64,000 bases of DNA from Linanthus parryae (Eukaryota; Streptophyta; Magnoliopsida; Ericales; Polemoniaceae), in NCBI GenBank assembly GCA_023055425.1, contig JALGPY010000003.1, forward strand, positions 77,351,491-77,415,490, read 5' to 3'. The notes under the pieces are model-generated. The model was not told the DNA's origin. It made no database searches and was given only the letters and a program-made list of their open reading frames with translations. Shown here one piece after another: positions 11,134-23,307 of this stretch. How positions within the stretch are numbered: position 1 is the stretch's first letter; each line of letters starts with the position of its first letter. A program made the translations under genes and the position numbers.

Positions 11134-11134
11134 G

Positions 11135-11150
11135 TGGTATCAGAGCCATG
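11135..11150 (+). other. Primer-binding site, copia-A element 1
   Basis: TGGTATCAGAGCCATG one base after the LTR is the standard complement of the initiator tRNA-Met 3' end used by plant copia elements. Confidence 0.85.
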
Positions 11151-12781
11151 TCGCATCGCATAACATGATATTATGTGTTACTGTTTTTTAGCTTTTACAT
11201 CGTATATGTTATATTACGCGAAAACTGAATTTAATAAGCATACGAGATTCAAATTGAATATGATTCATCCAAACGAGATATAACTTTACATGAGATGTAG
11301 GAATTAGGGAGTTTGAATCACATAGGATGTGATGATTATTGGATCTAGGAACTAGGGTTTGGGAAAAAGTTGGAAAAATGAATTTTTCAAACTTGAAAAC
11401 AACTAAACTTGGGCAACCAAGCAAGGAATTGATTTGGAAACAATTCCATAGGAGGGTTCCCCCCTAGGGACCGCCCCCTTGCCTTGCCGCCCAAGCTAGG
11501 GCACGGAAAAAGGGCCTGGGCCGGGCCAGCGTAGGGCTTTGCTTTGCGTGTGGCTTGGCCGACTGTCCCAAGTTCGTTCCTTGGTCCTTCTGGTGGTTCG
11601 GCCATGGTGATGGTGAACCCCTTGGACCGTTTTTTGACCCTAGTTGCCTAATTTTCAACTAAAATTGAACAAGCGCGTTAAAAATTGCTTTTAATGGTAT
11701 TATGTGCTTTGTTTCATGGTGGATGGATATGGCCGAGGTTGTGGTTGTTTACTTTGTGGTTTGGTTTACGGCCTGCGAGCTGATCAATTATTGTAATAAT
11801 TAAATTTACGGCCTACGAGGTGATCATCTTCTCAACATGTGACGTTTTATTTATTTAATTTAGATTCTAGCTAGAGTTAGATATTAAGTTATAGCCAAGT
11901 GCATGGAGAATAAGTCCAAAGAACCATGAAGCCACAAAGGCGATGGAGGAACTCACACACCGAGGGCGCGCGGCTATCGTGGAGGCACACGGAGATGAGC
12001 TTGTCACTATAGGGAATATGGATATTATCATTGGCTTGATAATATCTCAGTCCTAGGAGCCATATACATGCCACGTTAATTTTTATTTTGTGGATGTTTA
12101 TTATTGATGTCTTGTTATTTATTTTGTGTATGGTTGATACAAGCAAAACGTAACAAGATTATAATAAACAAGAATGGTCTTTTATTGTGGATTTCCCAAT
12201 CCAAATAAGTAGATCATGTTGATAGGATTAACAAAGCAAATTAAGTAATGACCTTTAAATCCCTCAAGAAAATATTATGTTTTGCCTTCTCTTATTTGTA
12301 CACCCTTCATGATCAGTGTTTATTAATTTCGGGCTTGCCAAAGCAAGGCGATTTTAATCTACCATGGTGTGATGCGGAGACGCAAGCAAGTAATGTGTGG
12401 TTGTTAAAATAAGAGGTTGGACGTAACTAAGTAGTTTCAATTGGATTGATGACTTAGAGGCATAACAATTGGGATTGTCTATGAGAAAGATAAATAAGGA
12501 GTTATCTGCCCGGTTGCACCAAGAGTTGCATAAGGATGCAATTGGAAGGACGTTCCTACCTAGATAACCAATTCTTGGGTGACTTGCCAAAGCAAGCTCA
12601 AGAAGAAGTAAAATATGGATCTTGGACCCACAAGAAATTATATAATATCTTATGCATTAATGGTGAGGGCTATTAATCCGAGAAAAATAGTGGGAGCTAT
12701 ATTTAATAATCTAGAAATTATTGAATATAGTTAATTGTTCAGTATACTAAGATTGCATATTTCTCATTTTGTAGAATTCCA
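11151..12781 (+). other. Untranslated leader of copia-A element 1
   Basis: About 1.6 kb separates the primer site from the gag ATG. There is a GC-rich block at about 11455-11620 with GGGCC/GGCCC runs in otherwise AT-rich DNA. Small frames on both strands in this block are composition artefacts. The same leader recurs in F and, reversed, at 43742-44462 and 57541-58240. Confidence 0.65.
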
Positions 12782-13690
12782 ATGGCAAACAACAATCAAA
12801 CGACGACTCCATCCATGCGTTCTGTCCTTGAGAAGGATAAGGTGTTCGGGAAAAACTTCCTAGAATGGTAGAGAAACTTAAGGATTGTCCTTAAGAAAGA
12901 AAAGAAGTTGTACATCTTAGATGCAACTGTTCCAGCTCCACCCGCTGACGATGATGTTCTCGCTGCCATAAGTGCACATCAAAAGATTGTAGATGACAAT
13001 AACGATGTGACCTGTCTCATGCTGTGCACCATGAGCTCTGAGTTTCAGAAGCAACATGAGAACATGGAGGCATACGATATGATCGTAAATTTGAGGCAGC
13101 TCTTCCAATAGCAGGCCCGACATGAGAGGTACGAAGTATCCAAAGCACTGATCAAGTGTACTCTCGCAGAGGGGAACCCAGTCGGGCCTCATGTACTCTG
13201 TATGATCGGATAAACTGAGAATCTCGAAAGGTTAGGCTTCCCGTTCGGCCAAGAGTTGGCCACTGATCTCATCCTGGAATCGTTGTCGGATAGTTATAGC
13301 CAGTTCATCATGAATGAGATCAACAAGACTCTGCCAGACTTTCTCAATATGTTGAGGACCGCTGAAAATAATATTAATAAGGGTAAAGGCAAGGCCATAA
13401 TGATGGTCAATAAGAGGAAGAGCAAGTCAGTTGCTTCTACCTCCAAAGGAAAGAGAAAAAAAGTTGCAAAATCCAAGGAAACTGCCTTAAAGCCCGGTGG
13501 GGGCGTGACTAAGGGTAAATGTCACTACTGTAGTCAGCCTGGACACTGGAAGAGGAATTTCCAAGAGCATCTGGAGGATAAAAGGCTGGGAATAGTGATT
13601 CCACCACCACCAAGTATTTTTTTTATAGATGTCAATCTTTCTATTTCTTCATATTGGGTATTGGATGCAGGATGTGGATCTCACATTTGT
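12782..13690 (+). pseudogene. copia-A gag, and start of protease, broken
   Basis: The frame starts MANNNQTTTPSMRSVLEKDK and matches the copia-type gag polypeptide (FLEW...NLRIVLKKEKK, DDNNDVTCLMLCTMSSE, ATDLILESLSDSYSQF). It is stopped in frame at 12869 (TAG for a conserved Tyr position after FLEW), 13109 and 13211. A zinc knuckle CHYCSQPGHWKRNF (about 13528-13566) has lost its last Cys to Phe. Lysine-rich linkers flank it. Further on WVLDAGCGSHIC is the protease start, with the usual D-T/S-G triad as DAG. Gag would form the cytoplasmic virus-like particle. Confidence 0.85.
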
Positions 13691-16676
13691 TGAAATGTGC
13701 ATGATTTGAAAAGAAGTAAAAGATTGGCTAAAGGGGAGATAGACTTGCGCGTCAGGGAATGGAACAAGATTTGCTGCATTAGCTATAGCCGTGTATGAGT
13801 TATCTCTGCCTTCAGGGCTTATTTTTAGAATTATACAATTTTCTATTATGTGCCTGCAATGAGCAGAAACATGATTTCTTTTTCTTGTTTGGACAAGAAA
13901 GGTTTTACTATTTCAATTACGCACAAAAGTTGTTCCATTAATTTTGATCGTATCCACTATTATAGTGGGCATTTGTCTAATGGATTGTATATTCTTGATC
14001 TAAGTAATCCCATCTATAACATTAATACTAAGAGGATTAAAATTAATGAATTAAATCCTACTTATCTATGGCACTTTCGTTTAGGCCATATAAATGAGAA
14101 ACGTATATCTAGACTCCATAAGGATGGACTACTAGACTCGTTTGATTATCAATCATATGAGACATGTGAATCTTGTTTGATTGGAAAAATGACAAAGTCC
14201 CCTTTCAATAAGAAAGGTGAAAGGACTAGTGAGTTATTGGCATTCCTACATACTGATGTATGTGGACCATTCCCCACGCCTGCCAAAGGTGGTTACACCT
14301 AATTCATTACGTTTACTGATGATTTCAGTAGATATGAATTTGTGTACCTTATGAAGGCCAAATCCAAATCCTTCGAACTATTAATCAAGAATGAAGTAGA
14401 TAAGCAACTTTGAAAAAGTATCAAGGCTCTACGATCGGATCGTGGAGGAGAATACTTTAGCCAAGAGTTTGACGACTATCTTATAGAGTTGTGGGATTGT
14501 GACACAACTCACTCCACCCGAAACACCGCAATGGAATGGCGTGTCCGGGAGGAGGAATCGCACCTTGTTGGACATGTGCGGTCTATGATGTGTCAAACAG
14601 ATCTTCCAATATTGTTTTGGAGAGATGCTCTAATGAGAGCTGCTTTTATCATTAACCATGTTCCATCCAAATCGTTCATGAAGACACCATATGAGATATG
14701 GACTGGGAGGCATCTCATAGAGTCGCTTATGAAGATTTGGTGTTGCGACGTCTATGTAAAAGGTTTACAGTGTGACAAGCTCGGACCCAAGTCAGATAAG
14801 TGTAAGTTTGTGGGATATCCTAAGGAAACTAAAGGATATTACTTCTACAACCAAAACGATAACAAAGTATTTGTTGCTCGAACCGGCGTGTTCCTTGAAA
14901 GAGAGTTCATCTCTAAAGGAGCAAGTGGTTGGGCTGTAGAACTTGAAGAAATTCAAGAACCAGAAAACACTGATTTGACAATGGAGCATGAACGGGAACC
15001 ACAAACGTTTGTGGAGCAACCTGTTCAAGTAACACAAGAACTTCGCAGGTCGAGTAGGGTACGTCATGAGGCATAGATGTATGGAATTCTCGCTAATGTT
15101 CCCGGTGACGTATTACCCATAGATGATGAGCCTACTACTTACGAAGAGGCAATCAAAGAGTCAGACTCAAATAAGTGTATGGGATCCATGTATTCCAACC
15201 AAGTATGGACTTGGTGGAACCACCCGATGGGGTTCGGCCCATAGGGTGCAAGTGGGTCTTCAAAAAGAAGACTAACATGGATTAAAATATAATTGCCTAT
15301 AAGGGCTGACTGGTGGCTAAAGGATTCAGACAGATTCATGGTATTGACTATGACAAAACCTTTTCCCCAGTTGCGATTACCAAGTCCATTCGAATCCTAC
15401 TTGCGATTTCAGCCTACTACGACTATGAGATTTGGCAGATGGATGTCAAAATAGCGTTTATGTTTGGAAACCTCCTCGAAGTTGTGTATATCACACAACC
15501 CGAGGGTTTTGAGGATCCAGAGCATGCAAATAAAGTCTGTAACCTACAAAGATCTATTTATGGATTGAAGCAAGGTTCTAGGAGTTGGAATCGAAACTTT
15601 GATGATGCGGTCAAAGATTTTGGCTTCATCAAGAACGAAGATGAGCCTTGTGTTTATAAGAAGGTTAGTGGGAGTTATGTTGTGTTTTTGGTCTTGTATG
15701 TAGATGACATACTACTCGGCCCGGAATGTTGCAATCTGTGAAAGATCGGCTAGGAATGTTTTTGCAATAAAGGACTTAGGGGATGCAGCTTATATACTGG
15801 GTATCAAGATCTATAGTGATAGATCAAGGAAGCTGCTCGGCCTAAGCCAAAGTACATATATAGAAAAGGTGTTGAAACGGTTCAACATGCAAGAATCAAA
15901 GAAAGGATTCTTGCCCATGTCGCATGGAATCACCCTTTCGAAGAATGATTGTCCTTCCAATCAGATTGAGAAGGATCGCATGAGTAAGATCTCATATGCA
16001 TCGTCCACAGGATCTATCATGTATGCCATGTTGTTTACTAGACCATATGTTTCATACGCATTAAGTATGGCAACCAGATATCAGTCCAATCCGGGTGAAA
16101 GTCAATGGATTGCAGTCAAGAACATTCTTAAGTACTAGAGAAGAAATAAGGATGTGTTCTTGATATTTGGAGGTAAGGAAGAGCTGAGTGTAATTGGTTA
16201 CATCGACGCAAGCTTCGAAAACGAAAAAGACGACTATAGATCACAGTTGGGTTTTGTGTTTTGCCAAAATAAAAGAGGTGTGAGCTGGAAGAGTTTCAAG
16301 CAAGAGACAATTGCTGATTGTACAACTGAAGCTGAGTACATTGCTGCTTCAGGTGTAGCAAAGGAGGCTGTTTGGATAAAGAAGTTTATCACTGAGCTTG
16401 GTGTGGTTCCTAGCATTGTGGATACCATTACGTTGTAATGTGATAACACCGGGGCGATCGCACAAGACAAGGAATCCCGGTCGCACCAGAGGACAAAAGC
16501 ATGTACTTACGATATTCCATCTAGTTCGAGAAATATTCTATCGAGGAGATGTGAATATATGCAAGATTCCAACAAATGATAATTTGTCAGATCCTCTCAC
16601 AAAGTCGTTGGTTGAGCGAAATCATGAAGGGCACACCAGGGCTATAGGCATACGTGATGCACCAGTTTGGCTCTAA
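13691..16676 (+). pseudogene. copia-A pol (integrase, RT, RNase H), broken
   Basis: Remnants run in the copia order. The integrase zinc-binding segment (LWHFRLGHIN ... CESCLIGK) lies near 14070-14190 and the core start HTDVCGPF near 14250, with RSDRGGEYF following after stops. The central GVSERRN-like stretch is frame-shifted. RT begins about 15210 with WVFKKKT and continues with MDVKIAFMFGNL, IYGLKQGSRSWNR and YVDD at 15697-15708. A break follows at about 15720. RNase H has YIDASF and TEAEYIAASGVAKEA (16180-16370). Many stops, including within integrase and at the RT start, make it non-functional. Pol would convert element RNA to DNA and insert it. Confidence 0.85.
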
Positions 16677-16690
16677 TGCAAGTGGGAGAC
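16677..16690 (+). other. Polypurine tract, copia-A element 1
   Basis: TGCAAGTGGGAGAC sits immediately before the 3' LTR start TGTTGG. The same motif precedes the 3' LTR of F, and its reverse complement precedes that of G. Confidence 0.8.
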
Positions 16691-18087
16691 TGTTGGTTTT
16701 GGATGGCCTAGAGGCAATCTGTTTATTATTAACTTTAGTTGCTACAATAAATCATTGTATTATTTATAGAGATATATAATATAATGAAGTCTTTAGATTA
16801 CAATTGTGTTGTTCATCTTAAATATCCCTAGTCCATTATATTGATTAACAGCACGATCAACTATAGACTAGTATGTATATAGATTGATATCGAGATATCA
16901 AGTCTAACACATGGGTATGCATTAGGAGTAAAGGATTACTGGAAAGACCCAACACAAGAAGGCTACATTAGATTATGTCAACGTCACGAGCGCTTCTTGT
17001 AGTGCTAATGGTGTTGTAATCCTTAGATTTGAAGTCATTGGATACTCTAGTTGGAAATATCATGTTTTGATATTATGAAACATCACACCGTAACTGATTA
17101 TAGTTACCTATCGGGCATGATAGGAAGCAAGCTTAGAGGTGGCAGTTATGTAGAAATGATTTGTCCCTCCTACGTAATAGGAGCAAATATCCACGACCAC
17201 TCGAAGGGTAGAGCTTATGGAATGTCTGGCAAGACTCAAATAAATCAGTATAGAGATATTGATGTTATCTGCATGGATAAGCCTATTCCCTGGATCGAGA
17301 AACTATGGATTGGATATACGAGTGTGACGATTATGTCTCGTGCCTCATCCGGATATGGAGACAAAGGGATAACACAACACGGTAACATTGGGAACAAGGT
17401 TTGTCAGGATCACTGACTATTTATATAAGTTGGGTAGCATAGATGTGTTTCTAGACAATGCTCTATGTTTGTAATCGTTACTACAACCTAAGTAGAAACC
17501 TATGGGGTCACACACCATATAGATTAAACTGGATATGCGTATTAATTAGATGGACTAATTAATAAAAGGATCATAACGCAAACACAAGCAAAGTTCGTAG
17601 GACTAATTTGCAAGTGGGCTAATCCATGTAAGGACATGATTAGTATTGGGGAAATTATGTAGTTAATAAAGAGTTATTAACTATATAAAGGAACTCTAGC
17701 TTGTTATTTTCTCAACTAAGTCATTATTGAGAGAACATAACAAAGCAAGAGAGAGAGAGACAAAGCCAAAAAGGGTCGAAGCCTCCTTGACCAATCCCCC
17801 CCCCTTGCCGTCGGCCTCCATAGTGCGGACTTAGTGCTCCGTTTTGCGTGATCTCTTCACTTCTTCTTCGGTTTCTAGCACTACGCGGTGGGGAGGACTC
17901 CAGTCAAAGATCCAAGGTGTGGATACTCGTAGATACGAAGAAACAATTCTTCGTAATGATCACACAAACTAAGGTACACATGTCTCTACCCTAATCATGC
18001 ATGATTGCTTGCCTGTGATCATTGGAGGGGTTTCAGCAGGATTAATTTTTTGTTATTCCGTTGTGTAACCTGCATGAAAACCCTACA
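16691..18087 (+). repeat. 3' LTR of copia-A element 1
   Basis: This 1397-bp LTR runs from TGTTGGTTTTGGATGGCC to GAAAACCCTACA. It carries the whole copia-A LTR order, including the ACTATATAAAGG promoter (about 17688), a CT/AG-rich R region and the GC-rich segment. It is the best full-length plus-strand reference copy in the window. Confidence 0.85.
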
Positions 18088-18741
18088 TGTTATGATATAA
18101 GACTTGATCACAAAGTCTTTGACAAATTTTTGGGTACTCCTAAGAAGTTTAAGGTCCATGAACATCCTGATAGGCAGGAGTGTTTAGAGAAAGCTAAAGC
18201 TGAATTCTTTTGGGAGGGTACACCATCTTAACCAAAATAATTGACACACTCTGTGTTGAGTTGTGAAGCCAGAATTCTATTTTCTATTATCATGAGGTGT
18301 GTTGTTCCCAGACAGCATTCAAAAGATTTGATTATTGATAGGGTATTAATACTGATGTATCTGATATGTTAAGGCTCTGACATTGATCTACATACTGTTG
18401 TGATGGAGCATATGGTTAATTGTGGTACTAGAACTAGAAACCATTCTCTACCCCCATGCAACCTGTTACCTCGTTTCTTTAAAAATTTTGAGGTGCCTGG
18501 GAAGGATGAGGAGAGTATCACCAGTGGTTTTGGGTTATTTGATGAAGCTTCTCTCCAAAGGATTGGAGTAGTGCAGACTTGTAAAGGGAGATGGAATTTT
18601 ACTCTGAGCTATCTTCTGCTGAGCTTAAAGAGAAGACCTTTATAAAAAAAAGCAGCAACCACACCCACAGCTTCAACCATGACAAACTGGACTTTATGGA
18701 AGATGGACTTGAGGATTTGAGACAAGGTCAGTTTGACCTCT

Positions 18742-18746
18742 ACAAG
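18742..18746 (+). repeat. Target-site duplication ACAAG, left copy
   Basis: ACAAG directly precedes the element start TGATGCC; the identical right copy is at 20572-20576. Confidence 0.9.
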
Positions 18747-19267
18747 TGATGCCGGACCGAATCAGGCATTTTATGGGAGAAACAAAAAGCAACCAAAAGA
18801 AAGGAAAATCATGAAAGAACCTCCATAGGGTTCACAGAAAACACCACGTTTTCAGAGATAAACTAAATAATCAATTAACTTTCAAAATCAGTCCATAAGC
18901 CGGACTTAAATAGCTAAAAATTCTAATTATTTGAAATATGGTAAAAATTCTAAAATCAATGATAAATAATAATTCTATACTTAAAAAAATACTCAACAAA
19001 AAGATCTACCAAAATTGGGTTTAAATTTAATAAAATAAATATTACTGAAAATAGAAAATTGGCGATTTGGAACTTTAAATGGCCGATTTTTACCAAATCA
19101 GGGCGGTGCTCTTGTTTTGTCAAGAGTTCTTTTTAGAACGTCATTTCCACTTAAAATAATGTATGAATTTTCCCGATTCTGTAAACCTTCAATCATGCTC
19201 TGATTCTGCGCTTTGACGGAATCTTTCTGAAACAGGCATATATTTTTCCAAAATTTGTCATGAAACA
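18747..19267 (-). repeat. 3' LTR of small LTR element
   Basis: This 521-bp LTR is bounded by TG and CA on the plus strand. It aligns along its length with 20039-20571, with scattered differences. Confidence 0.85.
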
Positions 19268-20038
19268 GTCGCCCCCTCTTCAAAAGAACTCGTCCTCGAG
19301 TTCAATTTAGGATCTTGAGTGAATAACACAATCATAAACGGATCACAATGAAGACGGTAACTTGAATGGAACAATCATGAAATCCTCTTATTCAATCCCC
19401 ATGTCTTCAGCATCATCTTCATTAATAATACACGGTGGAAAACATAATGGAGAGGAATATGAAATTACCTCAACTTGAACAGATAAATCGAAATGGACCT
19501 CGCATTCCTCCACAATCAATACTTCATCTTCGTCTCCATAGTCGTCATAAATTCGACGCTTTGTCCAATCCACCTCAGAATCACAAGAAGGCAAAACATT
19601 CTCATGAAAAATAGCATCATCTTAAATAGGTTCAACATCTAACTGAATCGAATAATTCTTCACATCGACAGTGAAACTTGATCCTCCATAACGCTCAATA
19701 TGACCGCACGGATTGCGGTTATTTAAGATCTCGAACGCGGGCTTCGGGTCATGATCAACTTCCTTGCCAACCTTGGAATCCCGCGCTGCCAAACGTCGGG
19801 TTAGCTTCCCAATTTGTTAATGCAAATCCCGCACTAGTAGGCTGTGGGTTAACATCCCAATCTGCCACTGCAGATTCTGTTGTTGCCTCTTCAGATCTTT
19901 TATCATCATAACGTCTTGGATGTTACGTACCCATAGGGGGGCTTCCTCAACCTGAACCAACCCGCAGCCGCCAGGACGTCCACGCACCATCGTTGATGAT
20001 GATCTTCTTCCCACACAGCTCTGAGTTCTGATACCAAC
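19268..20038 (-). pseudogene. Gag/pol-end fusion remnant of small LTR element
   Basis: Minus-strand frames read MVRGRPGGCGLVQVEEA, a Gln/Arg-rich helix and, after stops, DVKNYSIQLDVEPI and SEVDWTKRRIYDDYGDEDE. It ends in an ELEDEF-type segment next to the purine tract. I recognise the style of a gypsy gag start and a gypsy pol tail but no catalytic domain. The primer-binding site occupies about 20020-20036. Confidence 0.5.
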
Positions 20039-20571
20039 AGACACCGGAGTGAATCAGGCGTTTTATGGGAGAAGCAAGAAGCAAACAAAAGAAAGAAAAA
20101 TAATGAAAGAACCTCCATAGGGTTCATATAAAATACCACATTTTCTGAAATAAACTTAATAATCAATTAACTGTCAAAATCAGTCCACAAGCCGAACTTA
20201 AATAGCTGAAAATTCTAATTATTTGAAATACAGTAAAAATCCTAAAATCAATGATAAATAATAGTTCTAACCTAATAAAATACTAAGAAAAAGATCTACC
20301 CAAATTGGGTTGGAATTAACGTCCTGATTAATAAAAGATTTATTGATGAAAATTGAAAATTGGCAATTTGAACCCTCAAATGGCCGATTTTGACAAAATC
20401 AGGGCGGTGATCGTGATTTGTCACGAGTTCTTTTTAGAAAGTCGTTTCCACTAAAAATAATATATGAATTTTCTCGAATCTGTAAACCTTCAATTCTGCC
20501 TTATTCAGCGTTTTGAAATAAACTGCTTTTCTGAAACAGGAAGATATTTTTCCAAAAATTTTCCTGCATCA
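20039..20571 (-). repeat. 5' LTR of small LTR element
   Basis: This 533-bp LTR ends GCATCA on the right. Its left end reads AGACACC where the other copy has TGATGCC, so the terminal dinucleotide has mutated. Confidence 0.85.
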
Positions 20572-20576
20572 ACAAG
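20572..20576 (+). repeat. Target-site duplication ACAAG, right copy
   Basis: Identical to 18742-18746, immediately after the element end. Confidence 0.9.
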
Positions 20577-21388
20577 GAAGTCGAGAAGTTCAAGTCACCT
20601 GTGGAAGAAATTGTAGACTTGATCATCAAAAGAGTGAATAATGAAAAGGTGGCATCGGCTGAGTGTCAAGATGTTGATAACATAGATTTAGATATGATCG
20701 TTGGAGAAGTGGTCAACAATAAGAAAAAAGTACCATTTGTGCGCACTTCAAAATACATGTTTGAACAAAGTGATGATGATGTTGGAAATGATGAAGCTGT
20801 TGGAGATGCTGGAGATAAAGTTGATATGGAAGAAGCTACTGTTGATGTAGTTTCTGGTAACAAACACGTAGATAGTGATGAAGAAGGATCATGTGATGAG
20901 GAAGCAGAGGAAGCTGAGGAAGCTGATGAAGCAGAGAATGCAGATGAAGAAGAGTAAGAAGAATAATCAAGTAGAAGATGAACAAGAAGAAGTTGAAAAG
21001 GAGGAAGTTGAGACAGAGAAGAGCAAAGACAAGGAAATCAGCAAGGCCAAAGGTGGAAAGAAGAAAGCCAAGAAAGATTCTGAAGCAGAAGCTGACGTTT
21101 CAAAGTCTTGAACCCCTGCTATTTCTTGCTTATATCTATTTATTTCTTTTGTCCCAAAGCCTTGGAGTCTATTTTTTTTCTTTAAAAAATCATGAACAAG
21201 ATCCTACATTCCTACAAATCTTTTGATGAAAGTCAAAAACGGGGAGAGGATATGTGCCATATGGTAGTGGTACTGGTTTAGTTTCTGGTCGTTTTGTAAT
21301 AATTTTGGATGTTGTAGGATTTATTTTATTTCACTCAGTTCAATATTTGGTTTTACTCGTGTTATTTGCTAGATGTTATGTGTTGTTG

Positions 21389-21389
<1 letters not shown>

Positions 21390-21463
<74 letters not shown>
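21390..21463. repeat. (TA)n microsatellite
   Basis: An uninterrupted TA dinucleotide tract of about 74 bases lies in the 3' UTR of the Sirevirus-like element. The ORF running through it is an artefact. Confidence 0.98.
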
Positions 21464-21465
<2 letters not shown>

Positions 21466-21486
21466 TGGATTGAATTGATATTAAGT

Positions 21487-21590
21487 TGGCAGCTAGGGTG
21501 GTAGCTCAAGAGGTAGAGCGTTGGAAGCCCCTGCATGAAGTCCCAGATTCAAACCCGATTGACGAAAAAAAAATCTCAAATAAAAAATTG
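21487..21590 (+). mobile_element. tRNA-derived SINE-like insert
   Basis: A pol III box A-like TAGCTCAAGAGG (21502-21513) with a D-arm-like GCTC...GAGC and a box B-like GATTCAAACCC (21546-21556) are about 33 bases apart. An A-rich tail follows. The anticodon arm does not fold as a normal tRNA, so a SINE or tRNA relic is more likely than a tRNA gene. Confidence 0.5.
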
Positions 21591-21711
21591 CTATCAAGTT
21601 GCAGGTTAGTTCTTTCAGGAAGAATGTTTCTTTTGTCTTTCATCAAGGGGAAGATTGATAATTCAGTCCTTTCTGAATTATGTGGTGTATAAACTCAGGG
21701 GGAGTTATACT

Positions 21712-22965
21712 ATGAAGATGATGAAAGACAATATTTTTTGAGAGACTTTTTCAAAGATCCAAAGCTTTGAAGCTCAAGATTTCCCTATAAACTTGCTTTA
21801 TACTTGCTAACAGTTTCTGTGTCGCAGGATACTGGGCATTGGATGGAATGATGTTTACAAGCATTTATACTGTCTCTCACAAATATTCTTGACCTTCTAT
21901 ATTGTGCTAACAATGCTAGGTAAGTATGTAGGCTGATCAGTCTTAAGGGTCACTTGTTGTTGGCCAAAGATTTGAAGGTGGCAAAACCTCCAAAGCTTTG
22001 GAGGTTGCCTTTGACTTGTGTCTGTGATTTTCTCGCTAACAGATTCTTATTGCTCGATGATATATCAAGCTGTATGCTGGATCATGGAATTATTCTACAT
22101 CATATTCTTAATTTTTATTATTATTTTGGTATAGTTATCTATTGATTTCACTCAGAATATAACTATGCATAATGGTTTAAATGACCGGCCAAACAGGACA
22201 TTATATCTATGCTATTTTCTATGGCTTTTGTTTGATCTTGTGTTCCAATTTTGCAGGACTAGTCGTTTGTCAAACCTGCCTAACAAAATCAAATTAGCTG
22301 TTTAAATATAGTTGTTGAAAGAATTTGTTAGGGGTTGAGGATTTGTAGGAAATATGTTCCTAAAATCTCTCAGGTTGTTACTGCAAGTTTTTATATACCG
22401 GATTTCAAATTGAAGCAACAGAAGGGACTCATAAACTCAGAAATTGAAGAGAAAATATTCTTGGGAGATCATCTATCAACTCTCCATTCATTCAAGCAGT
22501 TTGGATATTCAACATTGCACAAGATCAATCATTCCAGAACTCTGAAGAACACATTTGAGCATCAATGCTTATTCTACTTCTTGTGTTCTTTTGTATTGTG
22601 CTTATCTGTATATTTCATTGGAATTATATACCTCGCAAACTTTAGTATGTTAGTTGTCCAAGTGAACAACAAGAATTCTTATTGTTTTATTAGATTGTAG
22701 CTGGAACTAGATAAGTTAGGAACCACAAGCTGTATAGGTGTAAGATAATTCACTTAGGCTTGAGATCTAAGGATTAGTCTATGATTAATAAGAAGTTTTT
22801 CAAATCCTTAGGAAGAGAGTAGTCGCATTGGTGGCTGAACTTTGTAAAAAAACATTGTGTTCATTTCTTTACAAGTTATGCATTTCATTTTGCACCCCAA
22901 CCCCACACCCCCCCCCCCCTCTAGAGTATATTCATCCTGTTTTATAACTTCATTACACACTTTAA
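21712..22965 (+). repeat. 3' LTR of Sirevirus-like element (diverged from B)
   Basis: The second half aligns with the LTRs of element B: GCTGGAACTAGATA, CAAGCTGTATAGGTG, a poly-C run then TCTAGAGTAT, and a CATTACACACTTTAA end. The first half carries CAAAGCTTTG palindromes at 21760 and 21991. The start is placed after the GGGGGAGTTATAC purine tract and is approximate. A frame at 22335-22700 is inside the LTR and is not a gene. Confidence 0.6.
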
Positions 22966-23307
22966 GTTTTGAATCTTAATCTTCTGATATTATTATTTAG
23001 ATTTTTAGTTTTCATCAGATCTGTATTTAAGACTACTTCTTCTTATAGGAGTCTGGCAGATCTTGAACTCTAGGATGATTTCTCTCATTCTTGTGAACCT
23101 CTCAGATCCGTGGCCTGTTGTTGATTGGATTGTGCATTGCCGGGCATGATAGTTTCCCTATCATGTCTTAGGAAAGGTTCTAAATTGTTTACTCATCTAC
23201 TGCATCTAATATGAACGTGTACCCTTATTTGGGAGTTTCTGTAACCTCGTAGATCTCTTTATAGAGTTGTTATGTCAGAATTTTAGGTGTATGATATCTT
23301 TTTTTTT
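22966..23307. other. No gene seen
   Basis: AT-rich sequence lies between the Sirevirus-like LTR and the next copia-A LTR, ending in a T run at 23299-23308. Confidence 0.5.

Larger units (their letters stand above)
10436..18087 (+). mobile_element. copia-A element 1 (Ty1-copia), defective
   Basis: Structure: truncated 5' LTR, tRNA-Met type primer site, a 1.6-kb leader, gag-pol in the copia order (gag, protease, integrase, RT, RNase H), purine tract, full 3' LTR. Every domain carries stops or frameshifts. No TSD can be recognised because the 5' LTR start is lost and fused to an inverted LTR piece. The right flank (18088 on) is envelope-like DNA of another element. Confidence 0.85.
18747..20571 (-). 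mobile_element. Small non-autonomous gypsy-derived LTR element
   Basis: An 1825-bp element with two direct LTRs (18747-19267 and 20039-20571) and a 771-bp interior, flanked by the perfect TSD ACAAG. Orientation is minus. The primer site TGGTATCAGAACTCAGAG is on the minus strand beside the right LTR, and the purine tract (AAGAGGGGGCGAC on the minus strand) is beside the left LTR. The interior fuses a gag-like start (MVRGRPGGCG) to the tail of a pol frame (LEDEFF-like residues before the purine tract). It lacks protease, RT and integrase. It looks like a deletion derivative that moved using proteins from elsewhere. Confidence 0.85.
18094..21111 (+). pseudogene. Envelope-like protein ORF, interrupted
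   Basis: The first part reads EARILFSIIMRCVVPRQ, MEHMVNC and HSLPPCNLLPRFFKNFEVPG. This is the conserved core of the plant envelope-like / plant transposon protein family, whose function is unknown. It has an in-frame TAA after LMYLIC and a frame change near 18540-18650. The C-terminal part (20577-21111) is acidic, with runs of EEAEEAEEADEAE, followed in another frame by a Lys/Glu-rich tail. A 1.8-kb LTR element splits it at codon DLYK (18746). Removing that insert and one TSD copy rejoins the frame exactly. Stops show it is not functional now. Confidence 0.6.
18088..22965 (+). mobile_element. Sirevirus-like element, envelope-like region and 3' LTR
   Basis: The 5' part (gag to RNase H) is absent. 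What remains is a broken envelope-like ORF, several G-rich purine tracts (GGGGAGAGG near 21240, GGGGAAGATTG near 21650, GGGGGAGTTAT near 21698) and an LTR related to that of element B. Multiple purine tracts and an envelope-like ORF after pol are known features of Sireviruses. A (TA)n tract, a SINE-like insert and a small LTR element have been added to it. Confidence 0.6.

Noticed and set aside
11387..11658. Overlapping minus-strand ORFs in the copia-A leader, with similar ones at 44071 and 57775
   Set aside because: The GC-rich block has few stops in any frame; there is no conserved protein and it lies on the non-transcribed strand.
20601..21111. Acidic nuclear host protein
   Set aside because: The Glu-rich frame is continuous with the envelope-like ORF once the inserted LTR element is removed, so it is the tail of that ORF.
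21254..21478. ORF ending in a long Ile-Tyr repeat
   Set aside because: The repeat is just the (TA)n microsatellite read in frame.
21490..21565. Functional tRNA gene
   Set aside because: Box A and B are present but the anticodon stem and acceptor stem do not pair.
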